Below are positions 1 to 7,625 of a stretch of 64,000 nucleotides of DNA, piece by piece. Position numbers and translations under genes: made by a program. The number at the start of each line of letters is the position of its first letter. Positions within the stretch are counted from its first letter, which is position 1. The DNA is taken from the NCBI GenBank assembly GCA_038106445.1, contig JAYODU010000009.1, positions 10,189 to 74,188 of the forward strand, given 5' to 3'. This stretch comes from Pseudemcibacter sp038106445 (GTDB taxonomy: Bacteria > Pseudomonadota > Alphaproteobacteria > Sphingomonadales > Emcibacteraceae). The notes under the pieces are model-generated. The model was not told the origin of the DNA. It did no database searches and saw only the letters and a list, made by a program, of their open reading frames with translations.

Positions 1-583
1 CGGCGCCATTTTCCGGCTGTCCCTTTGAGAACAGGTTGCCTTCCACATTATGGGTGTGTGGAAGATGGTCAATTTCCGGAAGGAATGGCCCATAAATCTT
101 ACGGGCTGTCGGGATACCGCCAACAGAAAGGCCGCCAAAATTAACACCATGATAGCCTTTGTCACGGCCAATCAGCTTTACTTTTTCAGGGTTACCGCGT
201 GCTTTAAAATATGCACGGGCAATTTTAAGGGATGTATCGGCCGATTCTGATCCGGAATTGGTAAAGAAAACATGATTAAGATCGCCAGGAAACATATTGG
301 CAAGACGTTCGGCAAATTCAAAAGCACCAAGATGCCCGCCTTGAAAAGCAGGCGAATAGGTCATTTGATCAATCTGAAATTTAAGAGCATCGTTGATTTT
401 TTTCTGGCCATGGCCGGCGTTCACACACCATAGGCCAGCGACACCATCAAGTATTTTTTTCCCTTCAGTTGTCTGATAATACATGCCTTCTGCAGAGGCA
501 AAAAGGCGTGGGCTCTTCTTAAAGGATCGATTTGCCGTAAAGGGCATCCAATAGGATTCAAGGCTTTGCATGTTAGCGGTCAT
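1..583 (-). CDS. Omega-amino acid--pyruvate aminotransferase-like, class III PLP enzyme (partial)
   Basis: This is the N-terminal 194 residues of a class III aminotransferase; the rest runs off the left edge of the window. Visible family marks are LWCVNAGH near residue 51, the PLP-phosphate-binding NSGSES near 109-114 and DKGYHGVNFGG near 141-151. The pattern is closest to beta-alanine/omega-amino acid:pyruvate transaminases, which move an amino group from an omega-amine to pyruvate in the cytosol. The catalytic lysine lies outside the window, so activity cannot be judged. The start at 583 has AGAGA upstream; an in-frame ATG at 595 lacks a ribosome binding site. It is co-oriented with the FAD oxidoreductase upstream, which suggests an amine-degradation pair. 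Confidence 0.85.
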   Translation of the reverse strand, partial: MTANMQSLESYWMPFTANRSFKKSPRLFASAEGMYYQTTEGKKILDGVAGLWCVNAGHGQKKINDALKFQIDQMTYSPAFQGGHLGAFEFAERLANMFPGDLNHVFFTNSGSESADTSLKIARAYFKARGNPEKVKLIGRDKGYHGVNFGGLSVGGIPTARKIYGPFLPEIDHLPHTHNVEGNLFSKGQPENGA

Positions 584-654
584 TTTTTCTCTCATGAAAA
601 ATTATTATTAAAAAAAGTATATACCGATGAAGAAGTGAGGATCAATCGGATTAG

Positions 655-1953
655 CTAATTTCCTTCAATATGATCAAGAAAACTGTGCCATTTGAGAACC
701 ATAGGCATAAACCACGGCGTACCCGTATAAAAAGGTCTGCTTTCAAACGGCAGGTCGTCAAAAGCGGTCCGATAATCATCAAGTCCAAGAATACGGTTTG
801 CAAGCTTATAAGCAAGATAAACGGAACGGGTTACACCGGACCCGCAATATCCCATAGCATAATAGACACCATCCCATTTTCCCAGATGGGGTGAGTGGTC
901 AAAGGTATAAGCAACCTTGCCAGACCATGAATATTCAATTCTCACATTTTGAAGTTCCGGAAAAATTTTACACAGATGTTTTTTTAGTACTTTGCCGTTT
1001 TGTAATGCCCGGTCATAAGTATCAATCCCCCGTGCGCCAAATAAGACGCGTGTATGATCCGGGCTGGCACGGTAATATTGCACAAGACGATGATTGCCAC
1101 CATGCATCCTTTTGTTGGGAAACATTCCGTCGATGGTATCTGATGAAAGCTGTTCAGACGCTATCATTGCGGATGTTATGGGAAGTAACCGTTTTGAAAT
1201 ATATTGCCGGATCCCGGGTGCGAATTTTTTAGTATATCCGTTACTGGCAACGACGACATCACGTGCAATCAGGGCGCCTTTGTCTGTTTCAACTTTAATG
1301 CCATTTGGTGTTTGATATGTGCCTCCCACCAATGTTTTTTCAAATATCAGCCCTCCGTTAGACACCACTTTTTTTACCAGTTCACATAAAAGTTTAAATG
1401 GATGAAGCCCACCGTCCTGATGATAAACTACGCCTCCCTGATAAAGATTAGAACCGATTTCAGAAGGGATGTCGTGTTTGTTAATCACGTCAAAACGGAA
1501 ACCTTTAAGGTCTGTCAGTTTTTCACTATCACGTATTATTTTTTCAACCGCCTTTTGTGTGGTTGCGCCGCGAAAGCGGCCGGTCATTTCTAAATCACAC
1601 TCTATTGTTTCTCTGATAATGAATGATTTGAAATAGTCTATGGCGTTCATTCCTTCCTGCAGGATAGCCATTGCTTTCTTATTACCGTACTTATTGGTTA
1701 GTCCTTCAAGCCCTAATTTATGAAGGCTTGGCCCAACCATACCCCCGTTTTTGCCACTTGCACCGTCCCCTATATTCATTGCATCAAATATAGCTACACT
1801 TCGTCCACCACGTAACAGGTGCAGGGCAATAACCAATCCTGTTAATCCGCTCCCAATAATAACAACATCAACCAGTCTTGGTATTGCTGGCACATCGAAG
1901 GTCGGCTTTGTTATGTCTATATGCCAGTATGGCGTATCCTGAAATTGTAACAT
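655..1953 (-). CDS. FAD-dependent amine/amino-acid oxidoreductase (DAO family, PuuB-like)
   Basis: A 432-residue flavoenzyme of the DAO superfamily. The ADP-binding Rossmann motif GSGLTG is at about residues 34-39, followed by the typical DGASGKNGG stretch. The C-terminal flavin-contact segment MGYCGSGV precedes the last helix. Such enzymes oxidise a secondary or primary amine to an aldehyde or keto acid with FAD. The N-terminal YWHIDI-like opening resembles gamma-glutamylputrescine oxidase relatives. The start at 1953 is preferred (GAG upstream). A longer frame to 2142 would run into the divergent response regulator gene and adds an unrelated hydrophobic stretch. Together with the downstream aminotransferase it suggests polyamine or amino-acid catabolism; the exact substrate is inferred. 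Confidence 0.8.
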   Translation of the reverse strand: MLQFQDTPYWHIDITKPTFDVPAIPRLVDVVIIGSGLTGLVIALHLLRGGRSVAIFDAMNIGDGASGKNGGMVGPSLHKLGLEGLTNKYGNKKAMAILQEGMNAIDYFKSFIIRETIECDLEMTGRFRGATTQKAVEKIIRDSEKLTDLKGFRFDVINKHDIPSEIGSNLYQGGVVYHQDGGLHPFKLLCELVKKVVSNGGLIFEKTLVGGTYQTPNGIKVETDKGALIARDVVVASNGYTKKFAPGIRQYISKRLLPITSAMIASEQLSSDTIDGMFPNKRMHGGNHRLVQYYRASPDHTRVLFGARGIDTYDRALQNGKVLKKHLCKIFPELQNVRIEYSWSGKVAYTFDHSPHLGKWDGVYYAMGYCGSGVTRSVYLAYKLANRILGLDDYRTAFDDLPFESRPFYTGTPWFMPMVLKWHSFLDHIEGN

Positions 1954-2047
1954 TTGACACTCTTTAAAATTAGTTTGTGTAAATTGTAACCTTCTTTTTA
2001 TATTTTTTGAAGTACCATAGCAGTATTGCTTAGTTTGATAAAAAAGG

Positions 2048-2599
2048 ATGCGGACTAACCAAAAGATGAGTGACACTGAAAAACCAAAAAACATAAAGAA
2101 TCTAAAAATTCTCATCGTCGACAGCAATGTTTTTATTGCCAAAACCCTCTATTCGATCCTGGAAGCTTTTGGTGTACGTAAAATCATGCTCAGTCATACT
2201 TTGGATGAGGCGGAAAAAATGTATTACAGTGCTGAAATAGACTGTGTTTTTGTGGATTTTATGATGGAAAACAGGACCGGAATTGAATTCATCAAAACGC
2301 TTCGTACCAAACCGGGTGAAAAGAACGACCAGAAATTAACAATTATATTAAATACTGGGCTCACAGACAGGGATACGATTTTTATGGCCCGTGATGCAGG
2401 TGTCACGGAAGTTATTAGCAAGCCATTCTCACCCGATCAGGTTTTAAGCAAATTGGAAAATGCCGTAAATAATCCGCGGGCTTTTATTGAAATTGATGAA
2501 TTTGTGGTGCCGGACCGCAGACGTCGACGGCCAAATAAAAAGGAATGGAGCGGTGAAAATGACCGTCGCTCGTATAGCGCAAAAAAGAACAGCGAATAA
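2048..2599 (+). CDS. Single-domain response regulator with charged C-terminal tail
   Basis: A 183-residue protein with a CheY-like receiver domain (about residues 18-140). The probable phosphoacceptor is D70 in VFVDFMM. D25 belongs to the acidic pocket, which is DS rather than the usual pair of acids, and the conserved lysine lies in ISKPF. No DNA-binding output domain follows; instead there is a basic tail with RRRRRP and further charged residues. Start is uncertain: ATG 2048 has AAGG directly adjacent, and ATG 2066 (MSDTEK) is also plausible. The next gene, 11 nt downstream, looks like a degenerate phosphotransfer domain, so the two may form a signalling pair. No histidine kinase is nearby. 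Confidence 0.85.
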   Translation: MRTNQKMSDTEKPKNIKNLKILIVDSNVFIAKTLYSILEAFGVRKIMLSHTLDEAEKMYYSAEIDCVFVDFMMENRTGIEFIKTLRTKPGEKNDQKLTIILNTGLTDRDTIFMARDAGVTEVISKPFSPDQVLSKLENAVNNPRAFIEIDEFVVPDRRRRRPNKKEWSGENDRRSYSAKKNSE

Positions 2600-2610
2600 C
2601 TGGAATTAAA

Positions 2611-3012
2611 ATGAGTGATGAGCAGCAGAAAACAAAAGATGAAATGATTGCAAAGGCGAACCAGGCCGTTAAGAAAGTTGCTCATGAATTCGTCGGCGGA
2701 TTAAATCAGCGTGTTGAGGATCTTGAAAAAGCAATTCTTACAAATGACAGGAATGCTGCGGTTGAAATGGCTTATAATCTGGAGACCGAAGCTGCAACAT
2801 TTGGCTGGCCCAGAGTAACGCGTATATGTAAATGGCTGAGAAAGATATTTTCTGGTGATTATGATCAAAAACCCGATGCAGAAGATGTATTAAAAACATT
2901 GAATGCATTGAAATTGATGGTCGCTGATCCCGGAAACCCAGATGAAGTACGTGACGAAGAACTTTTTCGCAAGATTTACCCGGCAATGCAAAAGGTCGTC
3001 ACTGATATTTAA
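2611..3012 (+). CDS. HPt-like protein lacking the phosphoacceptor histidine
   Basis: A 133-residue, mostly helical soluble protein. Residues 53-64 (AYNLETEAATFG) match the core of histidine phosphotransfer domains, AHxLKGxAxxxG, but the histidine is replaced by Y54 and the KG by ET. The following amphipathic stretch, WPRVTRICKWL, also fits the HPt helix pair. By inference it is a pseudo-HPt that could bind the receiver encoded just upstream without accepting a phosphoryl group. No catalytic motif or membrane segment is seen. The gene is probably co-transcribed with the response regulator and followed by a terminator. It could instead be an unrelated helical protein; homology should be tested by profile search. 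Confidence 0.65.
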   Translation: MSDEQQKTKDEMIAKANQAVKKVAHEFVGGLNQRVEDLEKAILTNDRNAAVEMAYNLETEAATFGWPRVTRICKWLRKIFSGDYDQKPDAEDVLKTLNALKLMVADPGNPDEVRDEELFRKIYPAMQKVVTDI

Positions 3013-3028
3013 ATGTGTTCTTTAAGGT

Positions 3029-3053
3029 AGCGGAAAGCCTATGCCGCTTTTTT
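3029..3053 (+). terminator. Rho-independent terminator after the response-regulator/HPt-like pair
   Basis: Stem AGCGG/CCGCT with a 10-nt loop, followed by a run of six T. It ends the rightward two-gene unit and lies partly inside the 3' coding end of the convergent DUF6356 gene. Confidence 0.6.
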
Positions 3054-3293
3054 ATTTCTATCGCTATCTTCGTTGGCAGCTTCGTTTCTTTTATATCGAT
3101 TATGAACCATATCATCCATCAATCTGCAGATCATTTGGCTGCCCGTTTTTTCAAATAAAAATGGCAGGAATGCGTGGACAAGGCAGGCCATCAACGCAAT
3201 TGTCATTTTACCGCAAAAAGATAAAGCGGAAATTAAATGGCCAAAATATGTCTCGCCAACTGAAGCCGGGTGTTCTGTAAAAGAAATACGCAT
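3039..3293 (-). CDS. DUF6356 family small membrane-associated protein
   Basis: An 84-residue protein recognised by the opening FTEHPASVGETYFGH and the long hydrophobic segment around residues 24-48 ending in HAFLPFLF. This matches the alphaproteobacterial DUF6356 family. The function is not known; one transmembrane or membrane-embedded helix is likely, followed by a charged C-terminal tail. The start is supported by AAGGAA 7-8 nt upstream. A putative pair of TTGGAAA half-sites lies 32 bp upstream (see the separate entry). The gene is convergent with the HPt-like gene, and its 3' end overlaps that gene's terminator. Confidence 0.8.
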   Translation of the reverse strand: MRISFTEHPASVGETYFGHLISALSFCGKMTIALMACLVHAFLPFLFEKTGSQMICRLMDDMVHNRYKRNEAANEDSDRNKKAA

Positions 3294-3325
3294 TTCTGTT
3301 TCCTTTAATATATTTAACTGTTGGA

Positions 3326-3353
3326 TTGGAAACTAACATAACCGCTTTGGAAA
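3326..3353 (+). promoter_or_regulatory. Possible third copy of the two-half-site operator
   Basis: Two identical heptamers TTGGAAA start at 3326 and 3347, exactly 21 bp apart, upstream of the DUF6356 gene. They have the same orientation relative to that gene as the two sites flanking the PAS-AraC regulator have to their operons. Only the half-sites match; the linker does not. Whether the same regulator binds here is inference. Confidence 0.35.
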
Positions 3354-3466
3354 AATGTTGCTTTTTTAAAGATTAATAAATGAAGATTAGAAGATAAATC
3401 TAATTTTATTATCTATATAAGTATAAAATAACTAATTATGAACTGTATATAAGAATATATTATATG

Positions 3467-3928
3467 CTATACGTAATTTAGAGGTAATTTTGTTGTATGT
3501 TTTATTTCTTCCATCACAAAGCTGGAACTGACATCATAAAGATCGTCGATTTTAGAAATTATTTCCTGATAAACCCTGTCATATTCTTCGATATCCGGTA
3601 CCAAAATTTTCAATGAATAATCAGTTTCCCCGCTTAGACGCAGTACCTCTATAACTTCAGGTATATGGACGATTAACTTCTTGAAGTTATCCAGCCAGTC
3701 TTTCGAATGACGGCTTGTTTTAATATTCACCATCACTGTAAGGCCCAGATTTAATTTCTTTTTATTAACGATGGCAACTCGTTTCTCAATAAACCCTTTT
3801 TCTTCCAGGATTTGAACACGTCTCCAACAGGGTGTTGTTGAAAGCCCCACTTTTTCTGATAATGCTGCGGTGGAGATGGTAGAATCTTCCTGAAGGCATT
3901 TTAAAATTTTCTTATCAAAGTCATCCAT
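3467..3928 (-). CDS. Lrp/AsnC family transcriptional regulator
   Basis: A 153-residue regulator. The N-terminal winged helix-turn-helix covers about residues 3-60 (DDFDKKILKCLQEDSTIS, then LSTTPCWRRVQILEEKG). The C-terminal RAM/ligand-binding domain spans about 65-150. Family members form octamers or dimers and respond to amino acids or related metabolites. It lies 78 nt downstream of the D-2-hydroxyacid dehydrogenase gene on the same strand, so it may regulate that gene; this is inference from position. The flanking sequence 3294-3466 is very AT-rich and holds no gene. Confidence 0.9.
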   Translation of the reverse strand: MDDFDKKILKCLQEDSTISTAALSEKVGLSTTPCWRRVQILEEKGFIEKRVAIVNKKKLNLGLTVMVNIKTSRHSKDWLDNFKKLIVHIPEVIEVLRLSGETDYSLKILVPDIEEYDRVYQEIISKIDDLYDVSSSFVMEEIKHTTKLPLNYV

Positions 3929-4006
3929 GGGTCAATCTTCCAATATTATAGAATGAGTTTCTAATTTTCCGGTACTGAATCACAATTATAGACTAATATT
4001 CGGATT

Positions 4007-5380
4007 TTAAAAGACGACACCGGGGTTAAGGATGTTTTTCTTATCAATGGTTTTTTTAATGAGTTTCATTAAGGCAATTTCTTCATCCGACCTGCTGTGT
4101 GAAAGCCATTTTTTCTTTTCATGTCCTATCCCGTGCTCAGCGGATACTGATCCGCCAATTTTTTTAAGCGGTCCGTAAACCAGCTGATCTGATTTATCAT
4201 GTAGAGTTTTGTCCCCTTCACCCGGACAGACCATCAAATGAAGATTACCATCCCCTATATGACCAATCACATAACAGCGCACATTGGGCCAGGTGTTTCT
4301 TAAACTTTCCTGTATTTGGTTAATGTAATTTTCCATATATTTTATCGGCAAACTCACATCATAAAGGAATAGCGGATTATTGGTGAGGATGGGTTCAAAC
4401 TCCTCTCGGACGATCCACACAGCTTTTCGTTCCGATTCAGATTTTGGAATGACAGCATCAACGATAACTTCATCTTCAAGGGCGCCTTCTAACACATTCA
4501 TAAATATGGTTTCATCAGAAGCAGGGTTTGAGCCTGAGCATTCAGTAATTACATAATAGGGAAACCCTCTTTGCATCGGCGGCTTATGAAAACCTTCTGC
4601 GGTTATGGCGTCAAAATAATTACCCCACATGACTTCAAATGCCGTGAGGCGCGGGCCTGTTTTTGATTTCATCATTTTTAAGAACTTTATGACATTTGCA
4701 AAACTGTCCAGTCCGGCAAGGGCGGTTTGATGCCCTGATGAGGCGGTTTCAAGTTTAACAACCATCCGGGTGATAATACCAAGGGTTCCTTCAGAACCAA
4801 TGAATAGCTGTTTCAGATCATATCCGGCATTATTTTTCAGCATTTTATTCATGGATGATAGTATTGTGCCGTCGGCAAGCACAACTTCTAACCCCAAAAT
4901 GTGGTTTCGCATCATACCGTATCGTATCACATTTATCCCGCCGGCATTGGTTGCTGCGTTTCCTCCGACAGTGCAGCTCCCGCGGGCGCCAAGATCAAGT
5001 GGGAAAAAGAAACCTTTATCAGCAACATAATTCTGTACATTTTCAAGAATAGTACCCGCCTGAACGGTAATAGTGCCGCTGATTTCGTCAATTTCTTCGA
5101 TGCTATTCATGCGTTCCAGTGAAATAATCACATGTTCCGATGTAGAATTAGCCGCTTGTGCACACCCGGTAAGCCCCCCATGAGTGACGATAATCTGATC
5201 CACATCATGACACATTTTCACCATTTTGGAGAGTTCTTCTGTTGACGATGGCTTAAGCAGTGCCTTTGCGGAAATCGGTGTTGAATCCCAATAGCTGCTG
5301 GCACGGTTGCTTATAGCATCCCCTGTTAATACATTCTTTTGCCCAAATTCCAAAAGCAGCTTTTCAATAATACCACTCAT
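4007..5380 (-). CDS. FAD-binding D-2-hydroxyacid dehydrogenase (GlcD/D-lactate dehydrogenase family)
   Basis: A 457-residue oxidase of the PCMH FAD family. The FAD site shows THGGLTGCAQAA early, then GARGSCTVGGNAATNAGG and GSEGTLGIITRM. The C-terminal half has the substrate/metal residues in IGHIGDGNLH and SAEHGIGHEKK. Members oxidise D-lactate, glycolate or D-2-hydroxyglutarate to the 2-keto acid and pass electrons to quinone, cytochrome or ETF. Which substrate applies cannot be read from the sequence. The start at 5380 has GAGA upstream; a GTG at 5428 would add 16 residues. An Lrp-type regulator gene follows on the same strand. Confidence 0.85.
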   Translation of the reverse strand: MSGIIEKLLLEFGQKNVLTGDAISNRASSYWDSTPISAKALLKPSSTEELSKMVKMCHDVDQIIVTHGGLTGCAQAANSTSEHVIISLERMNSIEEIDEISGTITVQAGTILENVQNYVADKGFFFPLDLGARGSCTVGGNAATNAGGINVIRYGMMRNHILGLEVVLADGTILSSMNKMLKNNAGYDLKQLFIGSEGTLGIITRMVVKLETASSGHQTALAGLDSFANVIKFLKMMKSKTGPRLTAFEVMWGNYFDAITAEGFHKPPMQRGFPYYVITECSGSNPASDETIFMNVLEGALEDEVIVDAVIPKSESERKAVWIVREEFEPILTNNPLFLYDVSLPIKYMENYINQIQESLRNTWPNVRCYVIGHIGDGNLHLMVCPGEGDKTLHDKSDQLVYGPLKKIGGSVSAEHGIGHEKKKWLSHSRSDEEIALMKLIKKTIDKKNILNPGVVF

Positions 5381-5513
5381 CACATTCTCTAAACCTGTTA
5401 TTTTTATCAATTGAGTATACCCACTCACACAGCAGATTGTCGCGTCAAAAAATTAAATAATATGCGAGTGTCAGTTGATTGGCATAGTATCCAAAGTAGC
5501 TAGACTATAATTA

Positions 5514-6926
5514 CTACCTGGCTCTGCGTTGATAAAAGATATGAACGCCATGCCGTGTGCCCACAGCAATATCAAGAAGCCCGTCTTTATCAATATCATA
5601 AACAGTAACCTGGCGACCAACGCCGACGCTATCATCAATCAGGTGACGTTCAAATAGTGGGTTACCATTGTCATCTTCGATAATTTTATACCAATATAGC
5701 CACGGCGTTCCAAATTCATCAGGATCTTTAAGTCCTAAATGGGCAAGTGGAGTTTTCCCGGTGATAATATCACCTACCCCATCGCCATCAATATCAGCCA
5801 TTTCCGAAGCATGAGGTTGTGTGTAAGTGTCATCAATAATATGACGGCTCCATTCATTATCCCCGGTTTGTTCAAACCAGAACAGGCCGCGTCCATGCCC
5901 CATGCCGCTGATAAAATCATTTCTTCCGTCATTATTTACATTAATGACATGCATTTGGGAAAATGACACTGCGGGGTCAATAATATGCCAGCGCCATGAC
6001 CGGCTTCCGTCTTCGGCCAGCACTTGTTCGTACCAGCCCCCTTCGTCGTAAGATTGTCTTGGTGCGGGATTTCCTGCTTTATCCAGAAAGCCTTCACCTG
6101 ATCCAAAAAGAACATCATTTAAACCGTCCCCGTTTACATCGCCCACACCAAGACCATGTGTAGGGAGTGTGGCACCCGTGTTGCGTCCTTCATTTTCGTC
6201 TTCGATAGTATGAATTATATATCCGCCGCTATCCGGGAATTCGATGGCATAAAGCTTGCCTGATGCTTCGTCCGTTTCCGCGGCACCCGTTATGACTTGT
6301 GGCTTTCCTGTTCCCAGCAAATCCATGAAAACGGGCGATTCATTTCGTGTATAATTCATAATCAGGTGCTGCGGCCATTCGCCTTCTTCACCTTTCGGGT
6401 TTTCAAACCAGTAAAAACCGGCACTTGTGATATCGACGGCTATGACGTCAACCCAGCCATCCTTGTTTACGTCATCATGAAAGCTGAAAAAAGCAAGCGG
6501 GTAGGCCTTCGCCCAGATATTCTTCTTACCGCCACTTTCAAAATATATTTTTATATGATCAGAAAGTTTTGGAATTGAAACTGTATCCTGTAATGGCGCA
6601 CGAATGGTATGACGGGTCCAGTTTGGCGCTTCGTACCAGTAATGACCGGTAACAATATCATTAAGCCCATCATTATTAATGTCGGCGACTGATGCCCCTT
6701 CCGTATGATATTTGTCATCAAGTTCAACATGTTCGAAATAGATATCAGAATTACCTTCGACAAATTCATTGTCATTTTCATTGATGATGTAAAGACCGTT
6801 GGTAGATGTTGTTGTAACCGGGGACATGTCATTATAAGGGCCAAGGATCAAAGACGGCGCAAATTCCCACGTCAGCAAAAACACTATAATCAACAAGAAC
6901 AGAATTTTAATCAGCTTTTTGATCAT
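5514..6926 (-). CDS. Secreted or membrane-anchored FG-GAP/VCBS repeat protein
   Basis: A 470-residue protein with an N-terminal hydrophobic segment (about residues 5-30) that is a signal peptide or signal anchor. The body has at least six repeats with calcium-binding DxDxDG-type loops: DINNDGLND, DVNKDGWVD, DVNGDGLND, NVNNDGRND, DIDGDGVGD and DIDKDGLLD. This predicts an extracytoplasmic beta-propeller. Such proteins often accompany polysaccharide or glycoside degradation genes in Planctomycetes and Bacteroidetes; here it is the last gene of the GMC operon, 9 nt after the DUF1080 gene. It may bind the substrate or scaffold the enzymes. No catalytic residues are recognised. Confidence 0.8.
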   Translation of the reverse strand: MIKKLIKILFLLIIVFLLTWEFAPSLILGPYNDMSPVTTTSTNGLYIINENDNEFVEGNSDIYFEHVELDDKYHTEGASVADINNDGLNDIVTGHYWYEAPNWTRHTIRAPLQDTVSIPKLSDHIKIYFESGGKKNIWAKAYPLAFFSFHDDVNKDGWVDVIAVDITSAGFYWFENPKGEEGEWPQHLIMNYTRNESPVFMDLLGTGKPQVITGAAETDEASGKLYAIEFPDSGGYIIHTIEDENEGRNTGATLPTHGLGVGDVNGDGLNDVLFGSGEGFLDKAGNPAPRQSYDEGGWYEQVLAEDGSRSWRWHIIDPAVSFSQMHVINVNNDGRNDFISGMGHGRGLFWFEQTGDNEWSRHIIDDTYTQPHASEMADIDGDGVGDIITGKTPLAHLGLKDPDEFGTPWLYWYKIIEDDNGNPLFERHLIDDSVGVGRQVTVYDIDKDGLLDIAVGTRHGVHIFYQRRAR

Positions 6927-6935
6927 AAAAATTTC

Positions 6936-7625
6936 CTATTCCAAAAGTTTTATCATCGATTGCCTGTCCACTTCCGACCATTTTGGCAGTCCCGGTGTGT
7001 CAGGCAGTTTTTTGATAGACAGGTCCTTAAGTTGCAGCAGGGTAATACCACCACCATGTACCTGTATTCCGATCTGGCCGTCCTGCGGTATTTGCAAATC
7101 TGCTTCAGTATAATCAAAGGACGGGATACCATTGACCCAGGATCTTATGCGGCGTCCTTCACAGATAATACGGTACTCATTCCATTCCCCGCGTTTGATC
7201 GCCTGATCAATCGCGGCCATATCCATTGCTTCTGCTATCACGGCATTGCGGCGGCTTTCATCATAAAGCTTTCCCCACCAGCCGTCACCGGCATCTACCT
7301 GATAACCGCTCATTTCGTTGCTGTTTTCAACGCTTACGCTTCGCACCTGAAATCCGGAATTGACAAAACCTTCTGTCCCGAGCAAACGGAATGATAAAAT
7401 AAGTTCGAAATTCTGATAGCTTTCATCGCTTACAAGAAATGTGTTGTGTTCAACCATTTTATCAAGCGTGCCTGACATGATCATGCCATCTTCGACACGC
7501 CACATATCGCTATCAGCCGTATGCCAGCCATCAAGAGTTTTGCCGTCAAATAAAGGTTTAAATTCCTGTGCCTGGACAACGGAAAATAATAACGAACATA
7601 ATATTATCGGAATAAATCTACCTAT
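6936..7625 (-). CDS. DUF1080 (3-keto-glycoside hydrolase-like) protein with apparent AUA start
   Basis: About 229 residues. A signal peptide ending near VVQAQ is followed by the DUF1080 opening FKPLFDGKTLDGW and later YRIICEGRRIRSWVNG, a concanavalin-like jelly-roll fold. Family members include 3-keto-disaccharide hydrolases acting on keto-glycosides made by GMC dehydrogenases, which fits the neighbours. No ATG, GTG or TTG exists in frame before 7505. That ATG would remove the signal peptide and the first conserved strand. The best start is ATA at 7625-7623, with AGGAG 7 nt upstream, sharing one base with the TGA stop of the preceding GMC gene. A CTG at 7628 is an alternative; a sequencing error turning ATG to ATA is also possible. 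Confidence 0.75.
   Translation of the reverse strand: MGRFIPIILCSLLFSVVQAQEFKPLFDGKTLDGWHTADSDMWRVEDGMIMSGTLDKMVEHNTFLVSDESYQNFELILSFRLLGTEGFVNSGFQVRSVSVENSNEMSGYQVDAGDGWWGKLYDESRRNAVIAEAMDMAAIDQAIKRGEWNEYRIICEGRRIRSWVNGIPSFDYTEADLQIPQDGQIGIQVHGGGITLLQLKDLSIKKLPDTPGLPKWSEVDRQSMIKLLE

Noticed and set aside
3041..3280. Plus-strand open frame opposite DUF6356
   Set aside because: The minus-strand frame matches a known family and has a good ribosome binding site; the plus-strand frame is a shadow.
7505..7505. ATG 7505 as the start of the DUF1080 gene
   Set aside because: It would discard an obvious signal peptide and the conserved FKPLFDGKTLDGW opening, and it has no ribosome binding site.
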